DNA of 64,000 bases from Pantanalinema sp. GTDB lineage: Bacteria; Cyanobacteriota; Sericytochromatia; S15B-MN24; UBA4093. The DNA lies in NCBI GenBank assembly GCA_036704125.1, contig DATNQI010000021.1, positions 1-64,000 on the forward strand, in the 5' to 3' direction. Below, piece by piece: positions 27,476 through 35,471 of the stretch (the stretch's first letter is position 1; each line of letters opens with the position of its first letter). The position numbers and the translations under genes were made by a program. The notes under the pieces are model-generated. The model saw nothing but the letters and a program-made list of their open reading frames with translations. It did no database searches and had not been told where the DNA came from.

Positions 27476-27595
27476 GGGGGTCGACCTCCTGTCGCCAACG
27501 TGCCTCCGACCGCCTTCGCTATGGTGGTCCTCCGGCATTGCCTGCAACCATAAGCTCAATCGGTCGGAATGAAACCGGGTAATACCCCTGAAGAT

Positions 27596-27626
27596 TGCGC
27601 TCGCTTACAGGAGAGCAAGAGCAAGG
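27596..27626 (-). promoter_or_regulatory. Shared upstream element, copy 1
   Basis: 31 bases beginning TGCGCTCGCTTA on the plus strand and continuing with AGAGCAAG. The same element at 28966-28996 matches at about 27 of 31 bases with the same spacing. It lies about 120 bases before the start of paralogue A. A GTGAGATGA-like patch follows both. Probably a promoter-linked control site duplicated together with the gene. Confidence 0.6.
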
Positions 27627-27676
27627 CCCCGCTCTCGTGAGATGACGCCCTCATGGGAGGACTCCCCCCAAACGGA

Positions 27677-27707
27677 CGCCCGCTCGGCGCGATGCGCCGG
27701 GCGGGCG
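27677..27707 (-). terminator. Hairpin after lipoprotein B
   Basis: A 14-bp stem with one G-T pair and a three-base loop lies 19 bases downstream of the lipoprotein B stop (minus strand). There is no T tract, so it is a probable but unproven terminator. Confidence 0.55.
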
Positions 27708-27725
27708 AGAATGCCAAGCGAAGGT

Positions 27726-28118
27726 TTAACCGGCTGGAGCAACATGCGCCGAGGCGCTGGCCGCCTCGGCCTGCTCTCTGGGCTCCTTCTCCACTTCCGG
27801 CGAAATGGGTGGGCCGTACGCGTAAATGCCGGAGTAGGGGTAGTAGGCCCCGTAGTAGAAGGGGTACCGGTAGCCGCTCCGGAAGATCACGTCGTTGCGG
27901 AAACCCGGCGGCCCGATCTCCTGCCAGTCGCGCAGCACCTGCAGGAGCCCCCCCTCGACGCGCGAGCGCCGGCCGCTGCGCTGCTGAACCGCGAACGCGA
28001 GGGGCGCGGCTTGCCGCGGCGCGCGAACGGCCTCGGAAGCGACGGGCGGGGCCGCGACCGGCTGGACGCAGCCGAGGATGGCGAGGGCGGCGAGCGCCAA
28101 TGAGCTCTCTCGAAGCAT
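27726..28118 (-). CDS. Small Tyr-containing lipoprotein (B)
   Basis: 130 residues. A short signal ends LAALAILGC (probable lipid-modified Cys17). The middle has FAVQQRSGRRSRVEGGLLQV, comparable with the YSVQQRGRGG of paralogue A and the YAIQQRGGRG of paralogue C, but the Arg-Gly block is absent. A reduced Tyr-rich part follows (YRYPFYYGAYYPYSGIYAYG), then an acidic, Ala-rich tail. AGGAGG lies 11 bases before ATG 28118. It looks like a shortened, divergent relative between the two longer ones. Function unknown. Confidence 0.75.
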   Translation of the reverse strand: MLRESSLALAALAILGCVQPVAAPPVASEAVRAPRQAAPLAFAVQQRSGRRSRVEGGLLQVLRDWQEIGPPGFRNDVIFRSGYRYPFYYGAYYPYSGIYAYGPPISPEVEKEPREQAEAASASAHVAPAG

Positions 28119-28173
28119 GGAGCGGCAGGCCTCCTGTTCAAGCTGAAGATGCCGGCTTCCCGACAACGCGAGA

Positions 28174-28202
28174 GCAGACCCGATACGCGGTATCGGGTCT
28201 GC
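28174..28202. repeat. Perfect 13-bp inverted repeat between lipoprotein genes
   Basis: GCAGACCCGATAC (28174-28186) and its exact complement (28190-28202) flank a GCG loop. It lies between the stop of paralogue C and the start of gene B. It may end the C transcript or stabilise its 3' end; there is no T run. Confidence 0.7.
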
Positions 28203-28223
28203 AACCAGGAAATGAGCGCGCGA

Positions 28224-28835
28224 CTAGCAGCCGCCGCAACCGGCGGCGTATCCGCCGTATCCGCCGAATCCGTAAGTCGATGGGGGAAGCGAACCCGGGA
28301 TGTAGGTGCTGCGCAGGGCTTCGACGGCCAGGGCCGAGGGCAAGCCGAGCGTGGTCACGCAACTGGCGCAGGCGCCGGCGTAGGGGGTCATGACGTTGGT
28401 GTAGGCGTTGTAGGCGTAGGGATAGTAGCTGCCGCCCCACGAGTAGGGATAGTAGTTGCCACCGTCCAGGTAGTACGGGTAGTAGTAGTTGCCGAAGCCG
28501 TATCCGAGGCCGCTCCCGCCGAAGAAGAAGGCATTCCGGCCCCCGAACCGACCGCCGGTGAAGCGACCGCGGAAGCCACGACCGCCGAAACCACGGCCGC
28601 CGCCACGGATGCCGCCACCGCCGCGGATGCCGCCACCGCCACCCCGACCACCGCGCTGCTGGATCGCGTAATCCTTGTCAACGGTGACCTGGTCGGCCGG
28701 AATGACGGGCAGTTGCGTGACCTTGGAGGGCTCGGCCTGGCTCGGGGCCACCGTGTTGGGGGTAGACTGGGCACAGCCCGCGGTCGCGGCCAACAGTCCC
28801 ATCAGAACCACCGACGAGAATTTTGAAAGTCGCAT
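28224..28835 (-). CDS. Gly/Arg/Tyr-rich low-complexity lipoprotein (paralogue C)
   Basis: 203 residues. The signal ends MGLLAATAGC (probable lipid-modified Cys21), then a Pro/Ser/Thr stretch and DQVTVDKDYAIQQRGGRGGGGG. An Arg-Gly/Phe-rich part (GRGFGGRGFRGRFTGGRFGG) and a Tyr-rich part (NYYYPYYLDGGNYYPYSWGG) follow. It differs from paralogue A at the end: instead of the Gln-Gly block there is a CASC pair, a hydrophobic 25-residue stretch and a terminal GYGGYAAGCGGC. Four Cys near the end could cross-link. GGAGGA ten bases upstream supports ATG 28835. Confidence 0.83.
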   Translation of the reverse strand: MRLSKFSSVVLMGLLAATAGCAQSTPNTVAPSQAEPSKVTQLPVIPADQVTVDKDYAIQQRGGRGGGGGIRGGGGIRGGGRGFGGRGFRGRFTGGRFGGRNAFFFGGSGLGYGFGNYYYPYYLDGGNYYPYSWGGSYYPYAYNAYTNVMTPYAGACASCVTTLGLPSALAVEALRSTYIPGSLPPSTYGFGGYGGYAAGCGGC

Positions 28836-28965
28836 AGGAAGGAGGTCCTCCTTTTCCCGTACAGCGGGCGATCGCCGCGCACTCCGCGATCGCACCTCGC
28901 ACGTTCGACCTTAAGCCCCTGCGCCTCGAAAGGGACGCGTCACAATCCCTAAGGTTTGCGCAGGA

Positions 28966-28996
28966 TGCGCTCGCTTAAAGCAGAGCAAGTGCAGGG
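28966..28996 (-). promoter_or_regulatory. Shared upstream element, copy 2
   Basis: Second copy of the 31-base element, about 131 bases before the start of paralogue C, compared with about 121 bases for paralogue A. The patch GTGAGATG follows about 10 bases further. Confidence 0.6.
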
Positions 28997-29044
28997 GGTC
29001 GCCATCGTGTAAAGTGAGATGCAGCGCTTCTCGACGGCCCGAGC

Positions 29045-29050
29045 TATAAT
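29045..29050 (+). promoter_or_regulatory. TATAAT -10 box for the cobalamin-binding protein gene
   Basis: Exact TATAAT with weak -35. Transcription would begin near 29057, about 54 bases before ATG 29111, and includes AGGAGG at 29092-29097. Confidence 0.6.
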
Positions 29051-29110
29051 AAAGGGAACCCCGCGACCCATGCTCGAGGGGTGTCCACAACAGGAGGCCA
29101 GCAAAACCCA

Positions 29111-29509
29111 ATGATGGAACGGAAGATTCGGGTGCTCATCGGCAAGCCCGGCCTGGACGGCCACGATCGCGGCGCCAAGGTCGTGGCGCGCGCCCTGCGC
29201 GACGCCGGGATGGAGGTCATCTACACCGGCCTGCACCAGACCCCGCAGGAGATCGTCAGCGTCGCCATCCAGGAGGACGTGGACGTGGTCGGCCTCAGCC
29301 TGCTGTCGGGCGCTCACCTGACGCTGGTGCCCGCCATCTGCGACCTCTTGCGCGAGCAGGGGGCCTCGGACATGACGGTGATGGTCGGCGGGATCATCCC
29401 CGATGCCGACGTCGAGCCGCTCAAGGCCGCCGGCGCCCACGCGGTGTTCGGCCCGGGCACCCCGACCGAGACCATCGTCGGCTTCATCGCCGCTCGCGCC
29501 GGGGCCTAG
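29111..29509 (+). CDS. Cobalamin B12-binding domain protein (methylmalonyl-CoA mutase C-terminal type)
   Basis: 132 residues, one B12-binding Rossmann domain. The DxHxxG lower-ligand motif is [15 protein letters not shown], followed by SLLSG and VMVGGIIP. It equals the stand-alone small subunit of an acyl-CoA mutase; the large catalytic subunit is not in the window. ATG 29111 (or 29114) is taken rather than the upstream GTG because AGGAGG lies between them. DUF503 follows after 4 bases. Confidence 0.9.
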   Translation: MMERKIRVLIGKPGLDGHDRGAKVVARALRDAGMEVIYTGLHQTPQEIVSVAIQEDVDVVGLSLLSGAHLTLVPAICDLLREQGASDMTVMVGGIIPDADVEPLKAAGAHAVFGPGTPTETIVGFIAARAGA

Positions 29510-29513
29510 GCCG

Positions 29514-29807
29514 ATGATCGTCGCGACGGCTCTGCTCAGGCTGCACCTGCCCCAGGCGCACTCCCTCAAGGACAAGCGCCGCGTCGTCAAGTCGATCCTC
29601 ACCCGCCTGCACAACGAGTACGCCGTCAGCGCCTCCGAGGTGGAGGACCAGGACCTCTGGCAGGTCGCGACCCTGGGCATCGCCTACGTGAGCAACGACG
29701 CGAGCCACGCCAACTCGGTGGTCTCCAAGGCCGTGGCCTTCGTCGAGACCGGCCACTGGGAGACCTGGCTGTCCGGCTACGAGCTGGAGATCCTCCACGT
29801 CTTCTAG
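29514..29807 (+). CDS. DUF503 family protein (YlxP-like)
   Basis: 97 residues, single DUF503 domain: LHLPQAHSLKDKRRVVKSIL, EVEDQDLWQVATLGIAYVSND and LEILHVF at the end. In Bacillus the homologue YlxP is encoded with translation factors and is thought to bind ribosomes. Here it is paired with a B12-binding protein instead. Cytoplasmic, no signal. The ATG at 29514 is supported by the common family start MIVATALLRL. Confidence 0.92.
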   Translation: MIVATALLRLHLPQAHSLKDKRRVVKSILTRLHNEYAVSASEVEDQDLWQVATLGIAYVSNDASHANSVVSKAVAFVETGHWETWLSGYELEILHVF

Positions 29808-29916
29808 GCCACCCTTTCAAGCGGCCCTTTCCCGAACGAGATTGGCGAAGGCTTCCTTCCCTCCTCTCCCTCCTCTCGCTACGATGCCGATGAGCGAGCG
29901 AGAGGAGGAACTTCGG

Positions 29917-30852
29917 ATGCAACCTTTCGATCCCAGGATCCTGCCCCCCCATCGGCCTCGGGCCGACGGCCCCTTCGTTCCGGCGTTCGCAGCCCAGGCG
30001 CAGGCACCGGGCTTCGCGGCCGCGAGCCTCGACTTCCATCCCTACCTGCCGCTCCCGGCGGGCACCCTCTTGGCCCGGCGCTTCGAGATCACCGAGGCAC
30101 TCGGGGAAGGGCACTGCGGCTACGTCTACCTGGTGCGCGATCGCGCCGCCCAGAACGCCCTGCGGGCCCTCAAGACCTTCGACCCCCGGCGCGGCGAGGC
30201 CAAGGACGCCGAGCTCTTCCGGCGCGAAGCCAGGCTCCTGAAGCGCCTCGACCACCCCCGGATCCCCAAGGGCTACGACCTGTGCGATCACCGGGGGATG
30301 CTCTGCGCCTGCGTGGCCTTCGTCCAGGGGGAGGACCTGCTCGCCCACGTCCAGCAGCACGGCCCCATGCCCGAGCGCGAGGCCCAGATCGTCATGCGCC
30401 AGGTCCTCGAGAGCCTCATCTACCTGCATGGCCAGAAGCCGGCCGTGCTGCACCGCGACCTCAAGCCGGAGAACCTGATCCGGGATCAAGCGGGCACGAT
30501 CCACCTGATCGACTTCGGCTCGGCCTCCGACCGCCCCCAGGACAAGCAGGGGGTTGCCCTCGAGGCGCTCACCACCCTGCACACCATGGGCTATGCCGCC
30601 CCGGAGCAAGCCCTGGGGCTCGAGGCGTACCCGGCAAGCGACCTCTACAGTCTGGCCGCCACCGTGCTCTACCTGCTCACGGGCAAGAACCCCCTGGTGC
30701 TCTACAACGGCATGGAGGGGCGCCTCGCGTGGAAGGTCCCGCTCAGCGGCGGTTTCGACGCCCTGCTCTCGGAAATGCTCGCCTTGCCGGCCAAGGCGCG
30801 GGTCCAATCGGCTCGAGAGGCCCTCGCCCGCCTCGATGGCTTCACGATATAA
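29917..30852 (+). CDS. Eukaryotic-type serine/threonine protein kinase
   Basis: 311 residues. After about 45 Pro/Ala-rich residues the kinase domain starts with the glycine loop GEGHCGYVYLV, then the Lys in ALRALKTF, the catalytic loop LHRDLKPENLI, IDFGSA (the DFG) and GYAAPEQ (APE). All catalytic residues are present, so it should be active. It has no membrane helix or sensory domain and is cytoplasmic. AGGAGG eight bases before ATG 29917 fixes the start; longer frames upstream are less likely. Its TAA stop overlaps a TATAAT box for the next gene. Confidence 0.93.
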   Translation: MQPFDPRILPPHRPRADGPFVPAFAAQAQAPGFAAASLDFHPYLPLPAGTLLARRFEITEALGEGHCGYVYLVRDRAAQNALRALKTFDPRRGEAKDAELFRREARLLKRLDHPRIPKGYDLCDHRGMLCACVAFVQGEDLLAHVQQHGPMPEREAQIVMRQVLESLIYLHGQKPAVLHRDLKPENLIRDQAGTIHLIDFGSASDRPQDKQGVALEALTTLHTMGYAAPEQALGLEAYPASDLYSLAATVLYLLTGKNPLVLYNGMEGRLAWKVPLSGGFDALLSEMLALPAKARVQSAREALARLDGFTI

Positions 30853-30853
30853 T
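30848..30853 (+). promoter_or_regulatory. TATAAT -10 box overlapping the kinase stop codon
   Basis: TATAAT, whose TAA is the stop codon of the kinase gene. Transcription would start near 30860, about 40 bases before the methionine-gamma-lyase-like gene. The -35 is weak. Confidence 0.6.
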
Positions 30854-30898
30854 GGGGATCGCGCCCCATCCGACGTCGCAAAGGAGCACCCCGACCCC

Positions 30899-32155
30899 AT
30901 GGCCACCCTCTCCCAGGCCCCGGCAACCGAGCTGATCGCCCGAGCAGAACAGGACCTCGCCCCGGTGTGGGCCGAGATCGAGCGCATCCGGCACCACAAC
31001 CAGCGCAAGGTCCTGAAGGCGTTCATCGACCACAAGATCGGCGAGCAGCACTTCGCCGGCACCACCGGCTACGGCCACGGGGACCTCGGCCGCGAGGCGA
31101 TGGAGGGGGTCTTCGCCCAGGCCATCGGGGCCGAGGCCGCGCTCGTGCGCACCCAGTTCGCCTCGGGGACCCACGCGATCGCAGTGGCCCTCTTCGGCGC
31201 CCTCAAGCCCGGCGACGAGCTGCTCTACGTCACGGGCCACCCCTACGACACCCTCGAAGAGGTGATCGGCACCCGCGCCCCGGGCCAGGGCTCGCTGATG
31301 GAGTGGGGGGTCCTCTACCGGGAGCACGACCTGCTGCCCGACGGCAGGGTGGACCTCGAGGGCCTCGTCGGCGCCCTTCGCCCCGAGACCCGGGTGATCG
31401 CCATCCAGCGCTCGCGCGGCTACGCCTGGCGACCCTCGGTCACCGTCTCCGAGATCGGCGCGATCATCGCCCGGGTCAAGGCCGTTCGCCCGGACGTGGT
31501 GGTCTTCGTGGACAACTGCTACGGCGAGTTCACCGAGGAGCTGGAGCCCTGCGACGTGGGGGCGGACCTCGTGGCGGGCAGCCTGATCAAGAATCCGGGC
31601 GGCGGGATCGTGCCCATGGGCGGCTACGTGGCCGGGCGCGAGGACCTGGTCGAGCGCGCCGCCTGCCGCCTCATCGCGCCCGGCATCGGCCGCGACGGCG
31701 GGGCGAGCCTCGACTACAACCGCCTCCTGTTCCAGGGCCTCTTCATCGCCCCCAACGTGGTCGGCGAGGCCCTCAAGGCCGCCACCCTCGCAAGCCGCCT
31801 CTTTGCCTCGCTCGGCTTCGACGTGGATCCGCAGCCCGAGGCCAAGCGCACCGACATCATCCAGTCGATCCGCCTGGGGACGCCCGAGCTGCTCGTGGCC
31901 TTCTGCCGCGGCATCCAGGAGTCCTCGCCCGTCCACGCCTACGTCCAGCCCATCCCCGACGTGGTGCCCGGCTACGAGGACAACGTGGTGATGGCGGGCG
32001 GCACCTTCATCGAGGGCTCGACCATCGAGCTTTCGGCCGACGGGCCGCTGCGCGAGCCCTACGTCGCCTACTACCAGGGAGGCCTGACTTACTCCCACGC
32101 CCGGATCGCGCTCGAGCAGTGCCTCGAGAAGATGCGCTCGGCGGTGCGCGCATGA
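30899..32155 (+). CDS. Methionine gamma-lyase family protein (aluminium resistance protein type)
   Basis: 418-residue PLP-dependent fold-type I enzyme of the Met_gamma_lyase (aluminium resistance) family. Characteristic blocks are TTGYGHGDLGREAMEGVFAQ, RTQFASGTHAIAVALFGALK, VDNCYGEFTEELEPCDVGAD and GSLIKNPGGGIVPMGGYVAG, the last with the probable PLP lysine. Substrate assignment within this family is unreliable; Cys or Met sulfur metabolism is likely. ATG 30899 follows an AAGGAG at a long spacing (12). Its stop overlaps the Nudix start. Confidence 0.88.
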   Translation: MATLSQAPATELIARAEQDLAPVWAEIERIRHHNQRKVLKAFIDHKIGEQHFAGTTGYGHGDLGREAMEGVFAQAIGAEAALVRTQFASGTHAIAVALFGALKPGDELLYVTGHPYDTLEEVIGTRAPGQGSLMEWGVLYREHDLLPDGRVDLEGLVGALRPETRVIAIQRSRGYAWRPSVTVSEIGAIIARVKAVRPDVVVFVDNCYGEFTEELEPCDVGADLVAGSLIKNPGGGIVPMGGYVAGREDLVERAACRLIAPGIGRDGGASLDYNRLLFQGLFIAPNVVGEALKAATLASRLFASLGFDVDPQPEAKRTDIIQSIRLGTPELLVAFCRGIQESSPVHAYVQPIPDVVPGYEDNVVMAGGTFIEGSTIELSADGPLREPYVAYYQGGLTYSHARIALEQCLEKMRSAVRA

Positions 32156-32604
32156 GCCACCCCAAGGCCCCGCGGATCCGCGTCTGCACCGTCCTGCCCC
32201 AGGACGACCACCTCCTGATGGTCCGTCACCGCAAGGGTGACAAGTCCTACTGGATGCTGCCCGGCGGGGGCCTCGACTTCGGCGAGTCCTTCGAGCAGTG
32301 CGCCATCCGCGAGATCAAGGAGGAGACCGGCCTCGACATCGCGATCGAGCGCATGCTCTACCTTTCCGAGGCCATCTGCCCGCGCGGCAGCCGGCACGTC
32401 GTCAACATCTACCTGCTGGGGCGGATCGAGGGCGGCGTCATCGCCGTGCCCGAAGAGGACGTCATCGACGCCGTCGCGTTCATCCCGGTCGCGGGCCTGA
32501 ACGAGGTCACCCTCTACCCCGCGATCGCCTCCGAGCTCCAGGCGGCCCACGCCGCGGGCTACACCGGCGCCATCCTCAACCTCGGCTCCATGTGGACGGA
32601 CTGA
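32152..32604 (+). CDS. Nudix hydrolase
   Basis: 150 residues. The Nudix box begins GGGLDFGESFEQCA and ends REIKEETGL, matching Gx5Ex7REUxEExGU. It hydrolyses a nucleoside diphosphate linked to some other group; the substrate is unknown. ATG 32152 overlaps the upstream stop (ATGA), so it is translationally coupled to the lyase-like gene. A strong hairpin follows. Confidence 0.93.
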   Translation: MSHPKAPRIRVCTVLPQDDHLLMVRHRKGDKSYWMLPGGGLDFGESFEQCAIREIKEETGLDIAIERMLYLSEAICPRGSRHVVNIYLLGRIEGGVIAVPEEDVIDAVAFIPVAGLNEVTLYPAIASELQAAHAAGYTGAILNLGSMWTD

Positions 32605-32627
32605 GCCCGGGCACTTTCCACGCATCG

Positions 32628-32661
32628 CGAGCCCCCGGAGCCCCACGGCTCCGGGGGCTCG
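32628..32661 (+). terminator. Terminator after the Nudix gene
   Basis: A perfect 15-bp GC stem (32628-32642 with 32647-32661, loop CCAC) 23 bases after the stop, followed by GTCTCGTCTCG. Strong stem, weak T tract. Confidence 0.75.
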
Positions 32662-32838
32662 TCTCGTCTCGGGAGCGACCCCCACGCAAGGCTCACGGCG
32701 TGGCAGGAAGCAGCCTTCTTAAATAAGTGTTATCATTTTTTACCAAACTTTTTGAAGTATTTCTCATTCCGGATTGGTAAATCACGTCGCAAATCCGCTA
32801 GCCATGCGGCTTAAGCCGGCACAACGTAAGGAGAGAAC
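32662..32838 (+). other. AT-rich intergenic leader before the chemoreceptor gene
   Basis: Bases 32715-32790 are the most AT-rich stretch of the window, with TAAATAAGTG, a run of six T and TTGAAG. CGGATT and AATCCG form an inverted pair around 32770-32797, and CGGCTTAAGCCG (32807-32818) is a perfect 12-bp palindrome. AAGGAG precedes the ATG. A promoter for the chemoreceptor gene is certainly in here, but I cannot name its boxes with confidence. Confidence 0.45.
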
Positions 32839-34884
32839 ATGAGACTGACGGTGGGGAAAAAGCTGATCGGCAGCTTCCTGGCGATCGCGCTGCTGGTTCT
32901 GATCTCGGGGATCGTCACCATCACCCAGTTGCAGAGCGTGAACCGGACGATGAACGAGCTGACCGGGAGCTGGTTGCCGGCGACCGCTGCGGCGGGCAAG
33001 ATCGACACCAACATCTCCAACCTCCAGCGCCTGCTGAACCGACACCTCTTCGAGACGAACCCCGACGCCCTCGAAAAGGTCGAGCAGGAAATCGTCCAGC
33101 GCCGAGGGCTGGTGACCCAGGCCTTCGATCGCTACCGCCCGACCCTCTCGCAACCGGCGGATCGCGCGCTCTTCTCGCGCATCGAAGCGGAATACGGCGC
33201 TTACCTGGTCCTGCTGGATCGGACCCTCCAGATCAGCCAGACGGGCAACAAGGCCGAGGCGGTGCGCCACGCCCAGGCAAAGACCATCCCCCACTACCAG
33301 GGGATCAAGGACGAGGTCAACCAGCTGATCGTCGCCAACGAGCAAGGCGTGCTCGGTGCCTCGCAGCACGCCGAGGAGGTGCTGAAGGCCTCCCGGCAAA
33401 ACAGCCTTTGGGCCATCGCGCTGGTCATGGTGATCGGCATGGCCCTCGGGCTGTGGCACTCGCGTCAGATCACCGTCAGCGTCAAGCGCATCGGGGATGC
33501 CGCCGAGGGGATCTCGCGCGGCGAGCTGGACCAGCGGCTGGACGTGACGAGCCACGACGAGTTCGGCGACATGGCGCGCACCTTCACGCGGATGACCGCC
33601 TATCTCGAGGAAGTGGCCTCGGTGGCCGAGGGGATGAGCCACGGCGACTTCACCCGCACCGTCACCCCCAAGAGCGAGCGCGACCAGTTCGGGGTCGCCA
33701 TCTCCAAGATGATCGCGAACCTGCGCACCATCGTCGGGCGGGTCCGCGCCGCTTCGGAGTCCGTCGGGACCGGGGCCGAGCAGCTCAGCGGCTCGAGCTC
33801 CGAGCTGAGCGCGACGGTCTCGCAGCAGGCGGCGAGCTCCGAGGAGACCTCCGCCACCATCGTGGAGATGACCGCAAGCATCCGCGCGGTGGACCAGAGC
33901 GCCCAGGTGGTGCTCGAGAAGGTCAAGCAGCTGGAAGGCGAGTCTCACCAGCTCGGCGACGCCGTCAGCGAGACGAGCAGGGCGATCGCCGAGCTCGCGG
34001 CGAGCATCCAGCAAGTCGCCGGCAACGTCGCCCATGCAAGCCAGGTCTCCGATCGTGCCGCCAAGGCCGCGAACGACGGCGAATCGGCCGTCGCCCAGAC
34101 CATCGGGGGGATCACCACCGTCGCCGACACCATGACGGCGATCCAGAACTCCGTTCGGCACCTGCAAGAGCGCTCGGGGGAGATCGGCCGCATCATCGAG
34201 GTGATCGACGACATCGCCGAGCAGACCAATCTCCTGGCGCTCAACGCCGCCATCGAGGCGGCGCGCGCCGGCGAGGCGGGCCGCGGCTTCGCGGTGGTCG
34301 CCGACGAGGTGCGCAAGCTCGCAGAGCGCTGCGCCCATGCCACCCAGGAGATCGGCACGCTCATCAAGGGGGTGCAGGCGGAAACCAAGCAAGCCGCCGA
34401 GGTGAGCCTCCAGGGGAGCGAGCAGGCAAAAGAGGGGGTCGAGCTGGCCACGGTCACCGGTGACGTCCTGCGCCAGCTCAAGGCCGCGGCGGGCGAGGTG
34501 AACGCGCTCATGCGCCAGGTCGCGAGCGCCACGGACGAGCAGACCCGCGCCAGCGCGCAGATCGTCGCGAGCGCCGAGCAGATGGGGGGCATCAACCGCC
34601 ACCTGGGCGATGCCGTCGCCGAGATGAACCAGGCCACCCAGACCGTGACCTACGCGACGGGCGAGCAGCGCACGGGCTGCGCGCAGGTGGTCGCGGCCGT
34701 GGAGCAGCAGAGCCGCAGCGCACAGGAATCTGCGGCCGCCACCGAGCAGGTCGCCCGGACCGCCGACGACCTCAAGCTACAAGCCACGAGGCTCCAAGAG
34801 GCGATGGCCTTCTTCAAGACCGGTCAAGCCGAGCGGTTCCTGGAGATCGGGATCGCGCGCAGCGCCGAACGGCTCCTCACCTAA
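32839..34884 (+). CDS. Methyl-accepting chemotaxis protein
   Basis: 681 residues. Topology: membrane helix about 9-30, an extracytoplasmic four-helix-bundle sensor of about 155 residues, second helix about 190-207, HAMP ([20 protein letters not shown]) and a second HAMP-like stretch, then the cytoplasmic coiled coil. The hairpin tip is [20 protein letters not shown] followed by [20 protein letters not shown], the universal MCP signature that binds CheA/CheW. No C-terminal CheR pentapeptide. AAGGAG precedes ATG 32839. No other chemotaxis genes are in the window, so it works with a distant che cluster. The ligand is unknown. Confidence 0.95.
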   Translation: MRLTVGKKLIGSFLAIALLVLISGIVTITQLQSVNRTMNELTGSWLPATAAAGKIDTNISNLQRLLNRHLFETNPDALEKVEQEIVQRRGLVTQAFDRYRPTLSQPADRALFSRIEAEYGAYLVLLDRTLQISQTGNKAEAVRHAQAKTIPHYQGIKDEVNQLIVANEQGVLGASQHAEEVLKASRQNSLWAIALVMVIGMALGLWHSRQITVSVKRIGDAAEGISRGELDQRLDVTSHDEFGDMARTFTRMTAYLEEVASVAEGMSHGDFTRTVTPKSERDQFGVAISKMIANLRTIVGRVRAASESVGTGAEQLSGSSSELSATVSQQAASSEETSATIVEMTASIRAVDQSAQVVLEKVKQLEGESHQLGDAVSETSRAIAELAASIQQVAGNVAHASQVSDRAAKAANDGESAVAQTIGGITTVADTMTAIQNSVRHLQERSGEIGRIIEVIDDIAEQTNLLALNAAIEAARAGEAGRGFAVVADEVRKLAERCAHATQEIGTLIKGVQAETKQAAEVSLQGSEQAKEGVELATVTGDVLRQLKAAAGEVNALMRQVASATDEQTRASAQIVASAEQMGGINRHLGDAVAEMNQATQTVTYATGEQRTGCAQVVAAVEQQSRSAQESAAATEQVARTADDLKLQATRLQEAMAFFKTGQAERFLEIGIARSAERLLT

Positions 34885-34888
34885 CCCT

Positions 34889-34942
34889 CGCCAAGCAAAG
34901 CGGCCCCCTTGCTCAACCGGCAGGGGGCCGCTTTGCTTGGCG
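34889..34942. terminator. Long hairpin terminator after the chemoreceptor gene
   Basis: A perfect 21-bp stem pairs 34889-34909 with 34922-34942 around a 12-base loop. It starts five bases after the stop. The right arm contains CTTTGCTT but there is no true T run. Confidence 0.8.
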
Positions 34943-34950
34943 AAGACCTT

Positions 34951-34990
34951 ATTGACAACTGGCTTCCATTAATGAAAACTAGTTGTCAAT
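34951..34990 (+). promoter_or_regulatory. Promoter and operator of the marR-yceI pair
   Basis: ATTGACAACT (34951-34960) and its exact complement AGTTGTCAAT (34981-34990) are separated by 20 bases, i.e. arms 30 bases apart centre to centre. The left arm contains an exact -35 TTGACA; a -10 would fall at AAAACT (34975-34980), and the right arm covers the start site. This is the layout of an autorepressed MarR gene. Confidence 0.75.
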
Positions 34991-35014
34991 ACAGCCCCGA
35001 CTTGGAGGATCCCC

Positions 35015-35467
35015 ATGACAAGCCCCGCCGCCTTGACCCAGGTCACGCTCGCCATCTTCCGGGCGAATGGTCGCCTGCTCGAAGCAGGCGATGCGCTCGT
35101 GGCCCCGCTGAACCTCACCAGCGCGCGGTGGCAGGTACTGGGCGCGGTCGCCCTCTCCTCGGGGGCTCTGAGCGCGCCGCAGATAGCGGCGGCGATGGGC
35201 GTGACCCGCCAGGGGGCGCAAAAGCAGCTCAACCTCCTCGTGAAGGACGGGCTGCTCGTCCAGCGCAAGAATCCCCTTCACGCGCGCTCGCCACTCTACG
35301 CCCTCTCCGCGCGGGGGGCTCAGACCTACGATGCAGCGGAGAAGCTCTGGATGAAACGGGCTGAGGACCTGGCCGCGGACCTGCCCAGCGAGGCGCTGCA
35401 GGCGACCTTACACGTTCTCGAGGCGATCGTCGAGCGGCTACATCGTCCCACCCCTGCAAAGGAGTAA
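35015..35467 (+). CDS. MarR family transcriptional regulator
   Basis: 150 residues, winged helix. SAPQIAAAMGVTRQGAQKQLNLL is the recognition part and ARSPLYALSARG the wing. GGAGG lies before ATG 35015. MarR proteins bind short palindromes as dimers and usually repress themselves and neighbours; a matching inverted repeat overlaps the promoter. The effector is unknown. The yceI-like gene starts 4 bases after the stop, so both share control. Confidence 0.93.
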   Translation: MTSPAALTQVTLAIFRANGRLLEAGDALVAPLNLTSARWQVLGAVALSSGALSAPQIAAAMGVTRQGAQKQLNLLVKDGLLVQRKNPLHARSPLYALSARGAQTYDAAEKLWMKRAEDLAADLPSEALQATLHVLEAIVERLHRPTPAKE

Positions 35468-35471
35468 CCGA

